DNA of 64,000 nt from Hanleya hanleyi (GCA_036873755.1 JAVTVY010036924.1:1-64000), one strand, 5' to 3'; shown: positions 44,223-57,764, counted from the stretch's first letter. The notes: generated by a model from the letters alone, not told the origin. Translations and numbers: made by a program.

Positions 44223-46429
44223 TATAGGGACGTGACCTTTGACCCGGAAGTGACCTTTGACCCGGATGTGACGTCACTGGAAGCGAAATCTCCCCCGTTT
44301 TAGTACTGAATAAGTAACAGACTGTTGTAGCAGTTTCTTACCCCATTTTAGTATGTTATAGTATGCTTTCATACTTGGAATAAGTCACAGACCATTCCTG
44401 GTCCAGTCAGTTATAATGGCCAATCAATGTTCGCCGGAAGTCAGGTCTTGATAATAATCTTACACCAAGAAGATTCATTGGTGCGTTGTGACCTACAGAT
44501 AGAATTATCCGAGTATACGTAGGTCCCTTTCGTAGACTTCCCCTCGAAGTTCCAAATGCTGCAATGCTGCTGTCTCGGCAGTAATAGATATTCTTTCCGA
44601 CTTTTAACCAAGTCGTGTATCGTTTACACCACCTGTTTCGCTCTGTTGGGAAGAATTCATGCAGGATATTTGAAGATGGCAGAAAAGCAGATTCCCAATA
44701 AAAACGTCAGTTGTGAAAGAAATACCGAAGGGTCGAAGTTGAAAGCTAACATGGGCGTACCGTATCTGAGAAAAACTGCCCTGTTATAGTCAAACAGCTG
44801 ACATAAACTTTTTCTTGACATTTTAAACAGGAAGGGAACATTTTTAACTTTGACAGCAATTTCTGTTTTAATTGTAGAATTTGTCTTCGATTTAAAAGCC
44901 TGCATTGCAATAATAGCATTTTTCCAGAGAATATGAATGATATATTGACACATAAATACTCCAAGCTTCAAATGAGAGCGGTGAATGTACATAACGTGGT
45001 TACCCTTTCGTTGGCAGGAAAATTCCTAGTCAGTTTTCTACTAGGTGGGCCTATCGTTGATAAAACTATATGTAATATGTCAAATCAACATATCGCCATG
45101 TTTTTAACACATTATGTTTGCTATAGGGACTGAAGTAATTATATCGGACAACACGATCTCGATGGCAAACGCATATTGGAAACAGAAATTGTTAGGCGGC
45201 TGCCACTTGTTTCAAACATGTTATGGGAAATATTTTCACATGGTTCTATCTGTTAGTATACATCAACGTTCTGTATCATTCAACATGCTAAAAGATGATG
45301 AAGTAATAAATGGCGCGTTTAATAAATCCTTAGGATTTCTGACTGTTATTTGTTAATTCGCAAAGAACGTGTTACCTTCTTAAAAGACCTATATGCATAT
45401 ATGTTTATATCCCAAGCTCGTTTAGCTTTACAAGTGTTAATTCAGAATTTTGAGAACAGGTCTTAATTCAAATCAATGAATTATAAAATTTAAGCAAGTA
45501 CAATGAAGTCCTTCACAGTTAACCCTTTGCGACCAATTCCGTCTTCATGTGTGCTTCATTTTCAAAGAATGAGCATTTGGGGCGTAAACATCCTGAAAAT
45601 CAGTAATAAGGTCACAATGGGATTCAGGTTATAACGCCAGTTGCAACGGTTCAGGTACGGTTGTCAGTATTTTATTAATTGTAGAATATCACCCGAGTCT
45701 CTTGTATAATTTTCCATGGAGAGTGGATGCATTCGAATATAGGCTACTATCCACATGATTAAACTGGGTAAAAAGTACAGTGCGTCACATTTCTCCAGCG
45801 TGCGAACCTGTTTTGAGACTGACCTATAGGAATGGCTCTTGAACCACGTGTTTTCCTTCTGTTTGGGAACATTTCTGCTCATTTTCCGTCCATGTTTTCC
45901 CCTCCAGGAGATATTTGCTCGGCGAATTGGCGAAAGATTAAAGCATCGGAAACCGGGTCCCTCTGTGACACTATTTCTTGATCCCATTACCACCATTAAA
46001 CATGTCAGTCATGCTGTTTTTATTGACAGGTATAAATGCGATTATTATTACACTGCCATATTTATAAACTTGTACATGTATATCTGATGTATCATATTTA
46101 AAAAAACAGAACAAGGTCCTCTGGAGGAACAAGATCACACAAAACTTACAAGAATCGTCGCGGAATGTCAAATCGCTTTTTCCGAGACTTTTTTTCTATA
46201 TGTAGTTAAGAAATAGAACAAAGTCGCTTGCACAAGACACAAGATTCTGTGTTTCATTGTTGATTCCAATGATGTTGATGAAACAATGAGGCCTTCTTTT
46301 CATATTAGGAATACGCACAAATGATCAGGGTGTTCTCATTCAAAGCGTACCTCGATAAGCATTCCAACTCTAACGACGTTGCTATAACCATATCAGGCTT
46401 GGGGCCCTGGGGAATGATAATCACCACCC
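44223..46429. other. Intergenic DNA, nothing firm
   Basis: At the start, TGACCTTTGACCCGGAAGTG occurs twice (44228-44265), the same phrase as at the centre of E4. Beyond that only chance frames are seen. A TTAACCCTTTGCGACC word at 45519 could be a lone piggyBac-like end but has no partner. Confidence 0.5.
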
Positions 46430-46737
46430 TCACCCCTTACCAAACTTTTCACGGCATTTCGTAACGAAGAGATTTGATCCTTTCCGACTTTTTTGCTAAT
46501 CTTATTGGTATCATTTTCAAACTATATTCATAATCCTAAGTCCAAGGGATCATGGTTAAATCCAAAATGGCGGCGATAAGGTGTCACCAGAAAGTCTTTT
46601 TGTCCATTTTATTCTCTCAACTAAAAATAAGATAAACGTAATTTATTTTGCTAAAACCAATTATTCGCTACAGGCACCAGGTTCTCGATCTCATCTCCAG
46701 GCTGGAACAGAACACAGTTCGTCCAGGTCTGGTAGGG
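46430..46737 (+). mobile_element. Partial piggyBac-type MITE copy
   Basis: It ends CCAGGTCTGGTAGGG followed by TTAA (46738-46741), like the right end of 40000-40573. The interior shares GGATCATGG, AAAATGGCGGCGAT and GGTGTCACCAGAAA with the family. The left end is not recognisable. Confidence 0.65.
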
Positions 46738-47164
46738 TTAAGGATACAATAAGTGCTAACACTCCGAGGACGTCAGGAACATCGATCAACATTGTCTGAC
46801 AAGCATCATTGAAAACTGCTGATCACGCAATCCTCTTTCCAGAGAAATTAGTTCGTATAGCTGTTTAAATTCCATGGCAACATGGATTTAAGTGCTGCGA
46901 ACGTCAATATCCTAGCACGATTAATCTTCTCATGAGGTCTCGTCAATTATTAAAACCTATGATTAAAGGTAGGTAACTCTGTATGGAAAATGCTACAAAC
47001 GTCATACGAAAAAAGGCGTTGCAATGCATTGACCATTCCCCGGCTGGCACTGTTATTCTCTCCAGTTCTTCTAACACCCCCTGGTTTCTCCTCAGAAAAC
47101 CTGGCACGCCTGTGTATTCAGTAGCATCTGAAAGTAGGAGGTCAACAAGCTGATACAAGGAGAA

Positions 47165-47323
47165 CACAGGGGCTCGCTACCGTTGTTAATTGGTTAATTA
47201 GGTTGATTACAGAGTGGGGGGGTCAAGGTAGGGAATAAATTTATTCCCTACCTCGACCCTCCCCTAGTCCTCCCCCTGTAATCAACCCAATTAACCAATT
47301 AACAACGGTAACGAGCCCCTGTG
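47165..47323. mobile_element. hAT-like palindromic MITE, copy 1
   Basis: It starts CACAGGGGCTCGCTACCGTT and ends with the near-complement AACGGTAACGAGCCCCTGTG. The interior GGTAGGGAATAAATTTATTC is palindromic, so the whole element folds on itself. Flanking 8-mers (AAGGAGAA and AACGAAAA) match at 6 of 8 positions. Confidence 0.82.
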
Positions 47324-47829
47324 AACGAAAATGCCATTGAGGAGACCAATATTTATAGACGACGGCTGACTGTCCAGTGATGGATCTTCTTCTGCAGAGC
47401 AGAAATGATCAGGCCACCATGATTATTAAACTCCACTTGCGGTTAAGTTGTTATTGGTGTTTGGGGATGGGAATCAATTGTACTTGTGGAAGGGTATAGA
47501 CCTCAGATTGACCTTTGTCATGGTGAAGTTTCCGGAAGGCCCCGGCCTCTCTAACCACACGAGAATTGTCCCCACACTGAGGTGGTCCTGCTGGTTGCAA
47601 TCTGGACCAAAGACCAAACAGTTTAATGTCTAACAGCTTGCTCTTACAGCCACAAACTATTCCTTCATGCTTATGCGATACAAAAACTGAGAGGGAAAGA
47701 GGAACAAAAGGGAAGCGAGATATCACAAACAATCGTGATCGAGGAGGCCCACTCGGGACTTCATCGGGGATCTCAGAACTTCATCGGCTACAAGCAAGGC
47801 GAATATCGACACCATCATGGTGAGCTCCT
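47324..47829. other. Spacer between two hAT-like MITEs
   Basis: No gene is supported. A 93-codon minus-strand frame (47451-47732) has no recognisable domain. Confidence 0.45.
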
Positions 47830-47837
47830 ATGTCGCC
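47830..47837. repeat. 8-bp target duplication of the second hAT-like MITE (left copy)
   Basis: ATGTCGCC here is repeated exactly at 47992-47999 after the element. Eight-base duplications are characteristic of hAT transposition. Confidence 0.85.
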
Positions 47838-47991
47838 CACAGGAGCTCGTTACCGTTGTTATTGGTTAGTTAGGTCGATTATAGGGGAGGGGGGTCGAGG
47901 TAGGGAAAAAATGGATTTATTCCCTACCTCAATCCCCTCTCCCCTATAATCACCATAATTAACCAATTAACAACAGTAACGAGCCCCTGTG
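47838..47991. mobile_element. hAT-like palindromic MITE, copy 2, with intact target duplication
   Basis: It begins CACAGGAGCTCGTTACCGTT and ends AACAGTAACGAGCCCCTGTG. The 154-bp body is palindromic around AAAATGGATTTATT. Perfect 8-bp ATGTCGCC duplications flank it. It is non-autonomous. It shares its ends with copy 1 and with the remnant at 37751-37875. Confidence 0.88.
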
Positions 47992-48148
47992 ATGTCGCCA
48001 TGCTGATGCGATACAGATAACTTGCTTGGCTTATAAATGCGAAAGAATTGAGAGCAATATCGAAACAGCGTCATGTAACCAACGTCCATGCATGAGGTTC
48101 ACTTGGGGACTTACCTTAAACCGATGGGTGATCCCAGAACGTTCACTG

Positions 48149-48332
48149 ATTACAAGCAATGTAACGTCCATTACAGGCAATGTAACGTCCATTGATTACA
48201 AGCAATGTAACGCCAATTGATTACATGCAATGTAACGTTCAATGATTACAAGCAATGTAACCTCCATTACAGGTTATGTAATATCCATTGATCACAAGCA
48301 ATGTAACTGTCCGCTGATTACAAGCAATGTTT
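48149..48332 (+). repeat. Minisatellite of GATTACAAGCAATGTAACGT units
   Basis: About seven units of 24-29 bp (GATTACAAGCAATGTAAC plus GTCCATT), some shortened to CATTACAGGCAATGTAACGT. Confidence 0.85.
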
Positions 48333-49497
48333 GAGAGCAGTAGTGTTTGCCGCGATGATCAGCTTGTGAATCATGTTGGGTACTGGTATATGGTGTTTGA
48401 AACGATCATGTTTCTGTTATTCGTGAAGCTCAACAATGAATTTTCTGAAAAGCAAATTGAAGTGACCGGAAACAATGCATATAGAGAATATGAACAATTC
48501 AATCGACTATGCTAAATAAAGCAAAACGCTAGCAAGATCTCGGTAAATTCGCAACTGGTTTCAACTACTGTGGTTTTGGTACTTACATCTGAAAATTTAA
48601 TGGAAAACTATTTGGGTTATATGCAGACATTTTCATGAAACCATATATCTGGCTTTTAATATTATATAGAACTCCCGGAACATTGAATGTGAACATTCTT
48701 GTCGCTCCTGCTTCCGTTATATATATGATTTTGTATATTTTCTTTAGCGCCATACTAAGAGTTATGGGAATATGAGCCGCATAGGTGAAGTATGAATTAC
48801 AACAACTGTATTCTCTATAGTTTATATGTACAATAATGATCCCCAAATTTGTTTATTTCTTTGCACTTAGACAGTAAGAGGGTCATAAGATCGGACATTC
48901 TTACCAATTCCTTAGAGCTTTTTCTTATATTCCGAGCATGTTCTCTATGTCGGTACTATAAAAAGCTTCTTCTTAGTTTCCAGATGTGGGAAGAAGCTAT
49001 TTCAAGGAAGAAAGCAATAATTAAAATATATTTGGAAATGGGCCTATAAATAACATTAGATAAAAGGAAATATGGCAAAAAAACTCAAATAGGCAAAACG
49101 GCGTCAACAGAAAAACTTTTTCCACTCTCCACGACTCGACGTTGTGTGACCTAGTTGATCTCAGCAATCTGGTTATGGTATGTGGCAAGAGAAACGTTAA
49201 TGGATTTTGCAAGTTTACACTTGTTGGGTATTTGCATCTTCAAAGGGTGGAGCATGGTGGCACAGAACTTCTGAAGAGTAATACCAATGCCTTTCAAAGC
49301 GGCTCGAATTTCCACCAATTGGTATCAAGCATTTGAAAACAGTTACGTCATGATATCACCGCACATAAATAACAATATATCTCTTGAACAAGTGCAAAAA
49401 GTAGTTGATTGATGATAAATTAGATTTAAGTAATCTTAAATAATAACCCACAAAAAAAGAAGATGAAAGGTTTCAAGCATACATACTTCAAACACAG
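48333..49497. other. Intergenic DNA, nothing recognised
   Basis: AT-rich with chance frames only. Confidence 0.45.
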
Positions 49498-49600
49498 TCT
49501 AATTAAAATTAAATCCTATCTGCTCCCCCATTTGGATATGTCGCCCACATAGCGACATATACGATTGGGGAGCATTGATAGGATATTAATTTATTAAGAT
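49498..49600. mobile_element. About 100-bp hairpin MITE
   Basis: TTAAATCCTATCTGCTCCCC followed by CATTTGGATATGTCG pairs with CGACATATACGATTGGGGAG followed by CATTGATAGGATATTAA. The left half recurs at 50217-50275, so this is a family rather than a chance hairpin. Confidence 0.75.
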
Positions 49601-50216
49601 TGACTTCAAAGAGTGATATATGCCAGGATTGAGTTGGTAAGGGTGTCCGTTGCAAAAAAGGCAATAAAATTACTAAGCAGTAGGCCTATTGAATCTAAAA
49701 AAAGATAAAATAATAGGTTTTCATATCACCCATTTAACTTCTGTGATTTACTGTATTCAAAAGTCATTGAATATCCGGTTTTGCGATAGAACAATTTCGT
49801 TATCTTTTTACTTGTAGCATTTTCGTCTAAAAAAGTTTGTCGTTTTGAACTCGTGAAACACATTTCTTTGAACAGCAGTGCTAAACGACCAAGTTTTCCT
49901 TGACAACTTTAAAACGTTCGACGTAAAGTGTTCTGTGTGTATTGCGAAATACGGCAAAATTTGATCTGGCCCAAAACATAACATGGCTATCACAACCAGA
50001 AATAATTGTTCGTGTGTAAACGTCGTCATAGAAAACAAGCTAGGACGTCAAAGAACGATGCTGCGCAAGCGCATTACAAAGTCATTCTCTCAAACTGTGT
50101 AAATTGTGAGGTGATAGAGCCGTGTCGATACTGCTGGACGGACTACAACATCGGAAGAGCCTTTGGAATACCAAATGTGCGAATTACTCCAAGAAGAACA
50201 ATAAGCTGACCAACAA

Positions 50217-50275
50217 TCTAATTAAAATTAAATCCTGTCTGCTCCCCCATTTGGATGTCGCTTGCAGGATCTAAC
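50217..50275 (+). repeat. Half copy of the 100-bp hairpin MITE
   Basis: CTAATTAAAATTAAATCCTG followed by TCTGCTCCCCCATTTGGATG matches the left arm at 49498. The right arm is replaced by unrelated sequence after GTCGCTTGCAGGAT. Confidence 0.7.
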
Positions 50276-50329
50276 CGGCTTGTAGTAACGCGAGTGTCAA
50301 CCAATCCCGAGGGGGAGAGGCTACCAAAA

Positions 50330-50841
50330 TTTCTCACTTATCTCTGGAAAGAAAAAAAGAAGAAAAAAAAAAAATGAAATCTGCTTCTTCGCGACTTTTT
50401 AGTTTATCATATTGGGGTCACTTTGAGCCTATTTGCCCCGAGTAGAGAATCATGGACAAATTCAAGATGGCGGCCATGATGGGGTACCAGAAAAGTGATA
50501 TTTTCGCCATTTTTTTCAAAATTTCTGCTTTTCTGCGAGGAAAATTGGACAAAATCTATTTTATTTCACATCCGACCATTATTTACTAAATTATCATGCA
50601 GTTTTTGCAAAGGAATTACATAAACAAAAAGTTCTACAAATCTGACCGAAAAATCGACCCCAAAAATGCCTGTTTAGAACATGACGTCACTGTGACGTCA
50701 TCAAAGCGGCCATCTTGAATTTACATATTCTGGTAGAGCTTGACCCAAGGGTATAGTGTGGTAAGTTTCAGTCCCCTAGCTGAAGGGGTAAGAAAAATAT
50801 TTAGGTCTGGGCAGGTCCCAAAAAGCCCACGCCAGATAGGG
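50330..50841 (+). mobile_element. piggyBac-type MITE, left end unclear
   Basis: The right end GCCAGATAGGG abuts TTAA at 50842-50845. The interior matches the reverse of 40000-40573 over most of its length (CAAGATGGCGGCCATGATGG, TTATCATGCAGTTTTTGC, CATGACGTCACTGTGACGTC, GTGTGGTAAGTTTCAGTCCC). The A-rich tract at 50352-50372 may have replaced the left end. Confidence 0.78.
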
Positions 50842-51394
50842 TTAACTAATGATCCAGGACTTAATCACTTTGTGGAGATTTCTGGATGTTGAAACTCTCG
50901 TTAATACTCGAACATGCTAGTTTTTTCTCAGTTGATGTCACTGTTTCATCAATATATTGCGACCCATATTTGGAGACTAGAACAAAAGTGCTCATGTATG
51001 ATGTTTTTTTAAAGTTAAATTTGATTAACTATTTAATGGGAATGTACATGAATAAAATCTCCACTTGCCATATTTGAACATCAAAGCAAAATTGTTCGAT
51101 CAGAACGGCGTCTTTCAAATTTGAGTAGTAGTTAGGGTGGAATGCACATCTCCTCTCAATCTAGGTAAACCACGATCAGGGATTAATAAATATATTCCGT
51201 GATATTATATCTGGGTTTATTAATCTTCTCTTTGGAGAAAAAAATCCTTTGCGTAGCCTAAGTATTGGACCCGCCAAACGTTCGGCCATTGACTAGATGG
51301 GGCAGATGTGCCAACTGACAGACTTTGAGATCGAAAACGAGGCTCATCTGAGACACGTGGTTTAGAAGATTTCCAACTTCATACACAAGCAACA

Positions 51395-51840
51395 GTCGCC
51401 ACTGCTCGGTCTATTCCGTCGAAGTCATAGTACCTCGCGCATTAATAGTGTAAGGATTTTACAGCTCTCAGCTGTAAACCGTGATCCGCCGCACGTGAGG
51501 CACTTCACATGCTATGGGATGTGTTTCCGCTCACACTGTCCTCGTTGTATTTCTCCCTTATCAGGAGACAAAATATATATCCAAATGAAATGGACATTCC
51601 CTTGATTCTACCCGCGAAGGAGCTCTTCTAATTTGAGGTGTTTCTCCTTATTTTTCTTCTCGAGCTGATCTCCATGGTAACGGAAGTCATACAGCTGACA
51701 TACGCTGTTCGGAGTTTCTGCGTGATAGTGTGCTTCCAACATGGATGCCAATATGGATTCCTAGCAGTGCAGAACGAGGTACTAATGTACTACATTATCC
51801 GAGACCGTGTCGAGTGACACAAGCAAGTTCCTGCGTTGAA
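51395..51840 (+). repeat. Dispersed repeat C, copy 2
   Basis: Partner of 36215-36650, same orientation, with about the same internal order of shared blocks. Confidence 0.75.
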
Positions 51841-52744
51841 CGTAAACTTGTCTTGTGTATGAAGATGGGGATTTCTGACGGGTCGAAGATGGTAACTCCG
51901 ATGAAACTAATTAGCACTAAGCATGTGTGTATTTCCTGTGTAGCCTATTCGTTCATACATGTTTGAGCAATTCCTGCGTTCAAAAGAAATTCAGCAACCA
52001 GTGCGCCAACGAAGGGTCTGATTCGTACACTAATGCAAGGGGTCCTTTCCCATGGTCGAGACAGAGATTTATCGCAAATACACTCCGAAGCATGTTAAAT
52101 ATGTATAATTACAGCGCATATTCTTGATAGATCATTACCTTTATTCCATATACTTGACCGCCTCACTGCCTCGAGGTAATGGTGTCTTCATTATTCTAGC
52201 GATAAATCAGTATGGAAATCTGTCGCTCGAACTCGCCACCATGTTTGTTTACAATCATGACGCTGGGACTCACCACCAGGTGGCACCGGAAAAACTCGGC
52301 AAATATATTTTGGTAAATATTCTGTTGCTAGGGACAGCAAAAGGCAGATCTATTCAGGAAAATTTGCAATAAATGCATTGGCAACGAACCAATCAAAACT
52401 CGCGTAGCTTATATGAAATGTAATATACAAGTCTGCACAGAACCGAGCTACAATAGGCCTCAAACCGAACAGTTAGTATTCAGCAGTCGGCCAAATAATC
52501 GAAATACCTGCTACGTTAGACAATTAGAGTAGTGTTAATTTAAGCACCTTGCGCCAATTGATCTTGATCAGGATCAGGATGAGTGACGTCAATGAGAAAA
52601 AAATCATCATCAGGTTCTAGAGAGAAGCATTGACGTAATCACTGGAACTGACGTAACACAAATTCAAGATCTTAATTAGGTTCATGATCAGGTTCAAGAT
52701 CCTGTATACAGGGAGCAGCTTCGGAAGTAAAACCGGTTTAGGTT

Positions 52745-52995
52745 CAAGAACTCGACCAATCAGAATCAAGTATGATACCGCCATGTTTGACGACGTACCG
52801 TTCATATAATTAGAAAAGAATCGTCGATCATATTTGATCACGTGACACCCCATTGTTGCAGGGAAATCTATGGACCCTTGGAGTTAAAAAAATGGGAAAC
52901 CGGCATACACTTCGCACTCCATATAATTAGATGTTCGATGACCGTGTGAAAACTCGACCAATCAGAATCATGTATACGACCGCCATGTTTTTCAT
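52745..52995 (+). repeat. Direct repeat ACTCGACCAATCAGAATCA
   Basis: ACTCGACCAATCAGAATCA followed by a CCGCCATGTTT word occurs at about 52750 and 52952. The intervening 200 bp are AT-rich. The copies carry a CCAAT box, which may be coincidental. Confidence 0.55.
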
Positions 52996-53319
52996 GTGAC
53001 AGAACAATGGAGAAAAGGATTTGTCATAGCCATTTCATGCCAATCACTACACAGCCATGTATTTACATTTGCAATATGGACGGTATTCGAAAGACATGTA
53101 CAAAGGGGAGAACTCTATTTTGAATTTTGAAGACTATATCTTATTCGAGTATCTTAAGACAAAGTCAATAAGTAAGGTATTCCAACGATGTCATCAAACA
53201 GGCAGTACACTTATATACTCATTATCGAACATTTTACGAGTTAAATTATAACCACTATGAACATGGGAACAAGGGGAAATAACTGTATTCATAGTAATAT
53301 ATGGGATATGCAAACAACA

Positions 53320-53405
53320 TAGAGAAAAGAGTTAGCTTTTCGTTCTCTAACTGCTCAGATAATGGATGGTAAAACGGAACTGCCTATTGTTTTGGGACGA
53401 ATCCG
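53320..53405 (+). repeat. Dispersed repeat B, copy 2
   Basis: Partner of 35185-35270. Confidence 0.7.
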
Positions 53406-56384
53406 CAGGTAATATATAGGTTTTGTTGCCGAAACGGCACACTGAACGTGAACCTGATCATGAACTTTATCACGATTCTGACAATGATTTTCTGTTACGT
53501 CACTCCCAGTGATGACGTTCGGATGATTACGTCACTGCTCCTCCCTTAGCCTGAACCTGCTTATGAGCATTTGGCGTGAGGCTCCTAATTTTACACTTCT
53601 GAATATCACTTAAGAACAAGTATAAAATGAGATAAAAAAATACTTGTTATTTTCTTGCCACAGAGAAGCATTCATATAATGTGCAATGATGAGAGCATAA
53701 CATCATGATGTTCTATTTGGTTCTTATCACTGACAAGTATTCAAGTATTCACTGACAATGGATTTTCAAGTCGTTTTCTATAGTATATTGTATACATGTA
53801 TTAGCCAAGCTCTGAGTGAGACTGTTTAATTGGACACTGTGGAGTTTTAAACGCATGATATGAAGTTTAAACGACTCCTAGCGTCGGGTTAAGCGGATTA
53901 AACAGAAGTTACGAAACGTATAGCGCCCGAGATCTTGTACGCTACCATCGCATTTTTGGGGGATTTTGACAGAATTTGACAAACTTAGAATGAAGGAATG
54001 TGGAATAGCCTTGTTTGAAAATAATAATATTCAGTAATAAATTGTTACTAAACTTTGTCTAATTCAAGTTGTCGTCAATTTTGGAGCCTGTAAAAATCAA
54101 CGGTTGGTTGGACATGGATTTTTTTGTTTTTGTTTTTTTGTTGTTGTAGCGTGTATACTTTCTCCGTTTAAAACTTCATAACAGTAGTTTGATGTGCTGA
54201 GGCTCAACTGCGTACAGTGACGTCACAACGCATTGGAGCTCTCGCGGACAAAGGTCAATGAAACAGTACAGATGGTCAGTGGGCGTGTCGACTTATTCCA
54301 CGGCCGACCAAATTACCGAATGTAAAAGCCTACACACCCCACTTATCATCTTATACATCTGCAGTCCAGGTAATCCCAAAATCCGTCGTTCATAAAGGAT
54401 ACACATACATCCATATTAGCACCAACTCCAAGATTCAGTAAACGTAAAAACATAGTGAATGAATTAAGGTTTTCCGATAAGCAGAAGGGGTTCTTTAACT
54501 TTGCTAAATTATACTGGCCGGCCTAATGACAAACTGTATGTATATGATCCAGTTCTATAAACAAGTCAGAAAATGTGTGTGATTTAATGATAATATGTAC
54601 AAAATTTCAATAATCAAGTGTTATATTTGCAACACTCTGCATTCTCTGAATCATCGCAGGAAAGTTTCTACAGCGCTACATGTCGACATATATACCCTAG
54701 CGATAGTAGGTGGTATAATTTTGTTTTCGGATGACGCAGATTGTTTGACATCTCTGAATTCTTAAAGACATAAGAGGTAACACATCAACAATTCTACCCA
54801 AACAAGGTATGCTGCTGGTTAACCCACAAAATTGTTGTAATATGATCGTAAATGAACGTTCTCTTAAAGCTTCTCCTACCATGGTGGCTACGATGTTTAA
54901 GTAGTTGGGTAATAGTTCGCCTGTGATTGGCCGTTTTTTATCTTTCCGACCTCTGTGAAGTTGTCATTAAACCACAAGGAAACACTGAGCCAAATATCAG
55001 AATCCAAAATAATATTCCTGTCTTGGATTTTTAAATCAGTGAATGTGAAGGCAGTTCGATTTGATGCGCCTGTTCATTTAAACACCATCGTGGTCTAATT
55101 TTAATTTCTGTTGTGGCTGTCATGCACGGGATCGACCTGCACAAAATGACCAGGCACACGTGTTACTGACCGATTTCGGCAAAGTTATAGAATACTCCTC
55201 TAGGAAGAACAGCTATGAGTGAGACTGTGGACTAAATAGGATCAGTATAAACACTTGGAATGACATCTTCGAGCCCATCTACATACCGATACACTATGGC
55301 GGTCAAAGTCAACTGGAGTAACACGTTGACCATCCCCGAATGAGCATTTACTATTTCTATAAAGGACCCGGTCTATGGATCATTTATCATTTGTGTTATT
55401 TTAGGCCGGTGAGCCACATAATTGAAGAGGGCATTAGGTGCACTCAGATACCCATTTTATCACTGCACCCGATGACCTTGGTGCTTGTCGTTACACATAA
55501 TGGCATATTCGGCTTGTGTAGCTACCGTCTCGTGTTCTTGGTATGTCAGTCTACATCAAAAGAGCCGTCCATGATGGGAAAAAGCAGAATACAAAGCGAA
55601 ATTGTCACTTTTGAAATATTAAAGCAATAAATATGAATATCCTCGTTCCCCTGTTTACCAATTCTGTACTTGGGTCAATATTCTCAATGTGTTGGTAAAA
55701 TAAACTCACTGCGAGACGCTGAGAGGGTCCCCGCTGCCGAGAGGAAAACAGAAAATGATGTGAAACGGTGTCCTAAGTGGACGGAAAGCTGCATGTGTTT
55801 TTTATTTGGTTCCTGTCCGGTAAACTGGGGAATATAAACTGGCGTGCAATCGCCTTCATACTGGTGGTAACGACAAATGACAGATATTCTGACTACATTA
55901 CCCCAAGTCAAGCCAAGGACCACAGAAGAGTCTTGGGTGGGGATCAATCGCGCTCGTGTCTCATGGAGTAAATCATACACCCCGGGAGTCTCACGTGGTT
56001 GCGCGTCAGTCTGCGAAAGTTTCATACCGGAAAATGACGAACGTGGACGCGCTGGTTGTATTTTTCGTATAAGTACTGCTATTCTTTTGATTCAATTTTG
56101 ATTAAACATTACATATATTTCTCTTGAATTATTTGGTGCTTTACAAGTAACAGCCGGTGTAGTTTTCTGAAGCGATCAAAAATTGCGAGAGAGGGTGCAC
56201 GTCAGAAACACAAGGTGTCCAAATATCTTTCAATAAATTACACGATTTTGTTGACCCTTTTCCACCATAACCTTAAAGGCGTGATGGCTATCACTCTATA
56301 AGGGTGATCAGCAATGTGTGCAAAATTAGGTCATCAATCTAAAAGGGTGACGACCTGGGTCATCAGTAGTAGGGAAAGAGCATT
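53406..56384. other. Intergenic DNA, nothing recognised
   Basis: AT-rich, with short chance frames on both strands (up to 113 codons) lacking motifs. Confidence 0.5.
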
Positions 56385-57294
56385 TAAAGTCGTTTTTTCC
56401 AGGGAGGTAACTCTTCCTTTTTCCTTTTTTCCGCCAGGGGGCGCCAACAGCCCAAGAGACCAAAAACTACCTCCAACACAGAAGAGTTCCAATCTAGGGG
56501 GAGGTAACTCCGAGTCACTATAGTTCCGGCAAAGGGCCCCTGGGCATGTATTCTTCCGCGGTGATGCGGTCTGGTGCTGATGCGGTCGCGGGGAAAAGCT
56601 TCCGCGGAGAAAAAGTAGTCCCCAGACTTCAAATACGCTGCATGGTCCGATTGGGTCGAGTGAGGTGTCAAAGTGAAGCTCTCCTCGAGGGCCATCCAGT
56701 CATGGGTGGGTGCATGTAAAAATTTCTCCACAAAAAAAGCGGAACACGGACTTTACCCATACAATACACAATATACGGGGAAATGCCTGTATGGGTATAT
56801 CCTCATATAGGTTCATACTGGCTATATGGGGGGAGGGGTGGTCAATTTTTTTTTGCGGGTGTTACTATGGGTTGTGGGTTTTAGAACACGATGGGAAGGG
56901 TTTCGAAGCGAAACGGTGAAATTTTTGGAAAAAGTTCACCGAGGCCTGGGTAGGCTCATATAGCCCCATACTGGCTATGGGGGTATAGGCCCATACTGTG
57001 TGGACGTTTTGGGGTCTAGGTGAGCCCCTAATGATCCTATGGTGTCGTATGAGGTCTTAATTTGAAGCTCTCGTGGAGGAGCATCCGACTGGGCTAATAG
57101 TTCGTCCGTTTTCAATATTCTGCGCATGCGCAGTCTGACCGTAGTATAGAAAGCAGGCATTTTGATGGGTATGTGAGTGTGTGTTTGGGGTAGAGATGGA
57201 CCGCTATGGGTCCGAATGGGTCGTGGAAGGTGTCAAAGTGAAGCTTGTGTGCGGTAGAGTCGCAATGGCGTGTTTTTAAGTGCAAGTCGCGTCA

Positions 57295-57760
57295 ATTTGC
57301 GCATGCGCAGTTGGTTGTAGTAAGTAAAGTGGCCATTTTGGGGCAGTGCAGGAAGGTTTTTGGTGTCGAGATGGACCATCCTTGGTCCGAATGCGTCGTG
57401 CGGGGTGTCCTTTTGTAGCTCGGGGTGTAGACCCCGATTTGAGGGCTGCCCACGTCATCTGTGACGTCATCGGTGACGTCATCAGTACGAGTAGTAGCGA
57501 AAGTGGACATTTTGGGGCAGTGAAGGAAGGTATTTGGGGTAGAGAGGGACCATACTTGGTCCGAATGCCTCGTGTGAGGTGTCATTTTGTAGCTCTCGGG
57601 GTGTAGATCCCGATTTGTGGGATGTTCACGTCATCTGTGACGTCATCAGTACGAGTAGTAGCCAAAGTGGACATTTTGGGGCAGTGAAGGAAGGTATTTG
57701 GTGTAGAGAGGGACCATCCTTGGTCCAAATGCGTCGTGTGAGGTGTCATCTTGTAGCAAC
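57295..57760 (+). repeat. About 170-bp tandem repeats with TGACGTCA, E4 left arm
   Basis: Units contain TGGACATTTTGGGGCAGTGA, AGGAAGGTATTTGG, GAGGGACCAT(C/A)CTTGGTCCG, GTGTAGA(C/T)CCCGATTTG and GTGACGTCATCAGTACGAGT. The mirror array is at 63410-63850. The hairpin GGACCAT(C)CTTGGTCC recurs once per unit. Confidence 0.85.
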
Positions 57761-57764
57761 GACC

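Noticed and set aside
45519..45540. TTAACCCTTTGCGACC as the left end of a second piggyBac family
   Set aside because: No matching right end was found, so a lone 16-bp word is not enough.
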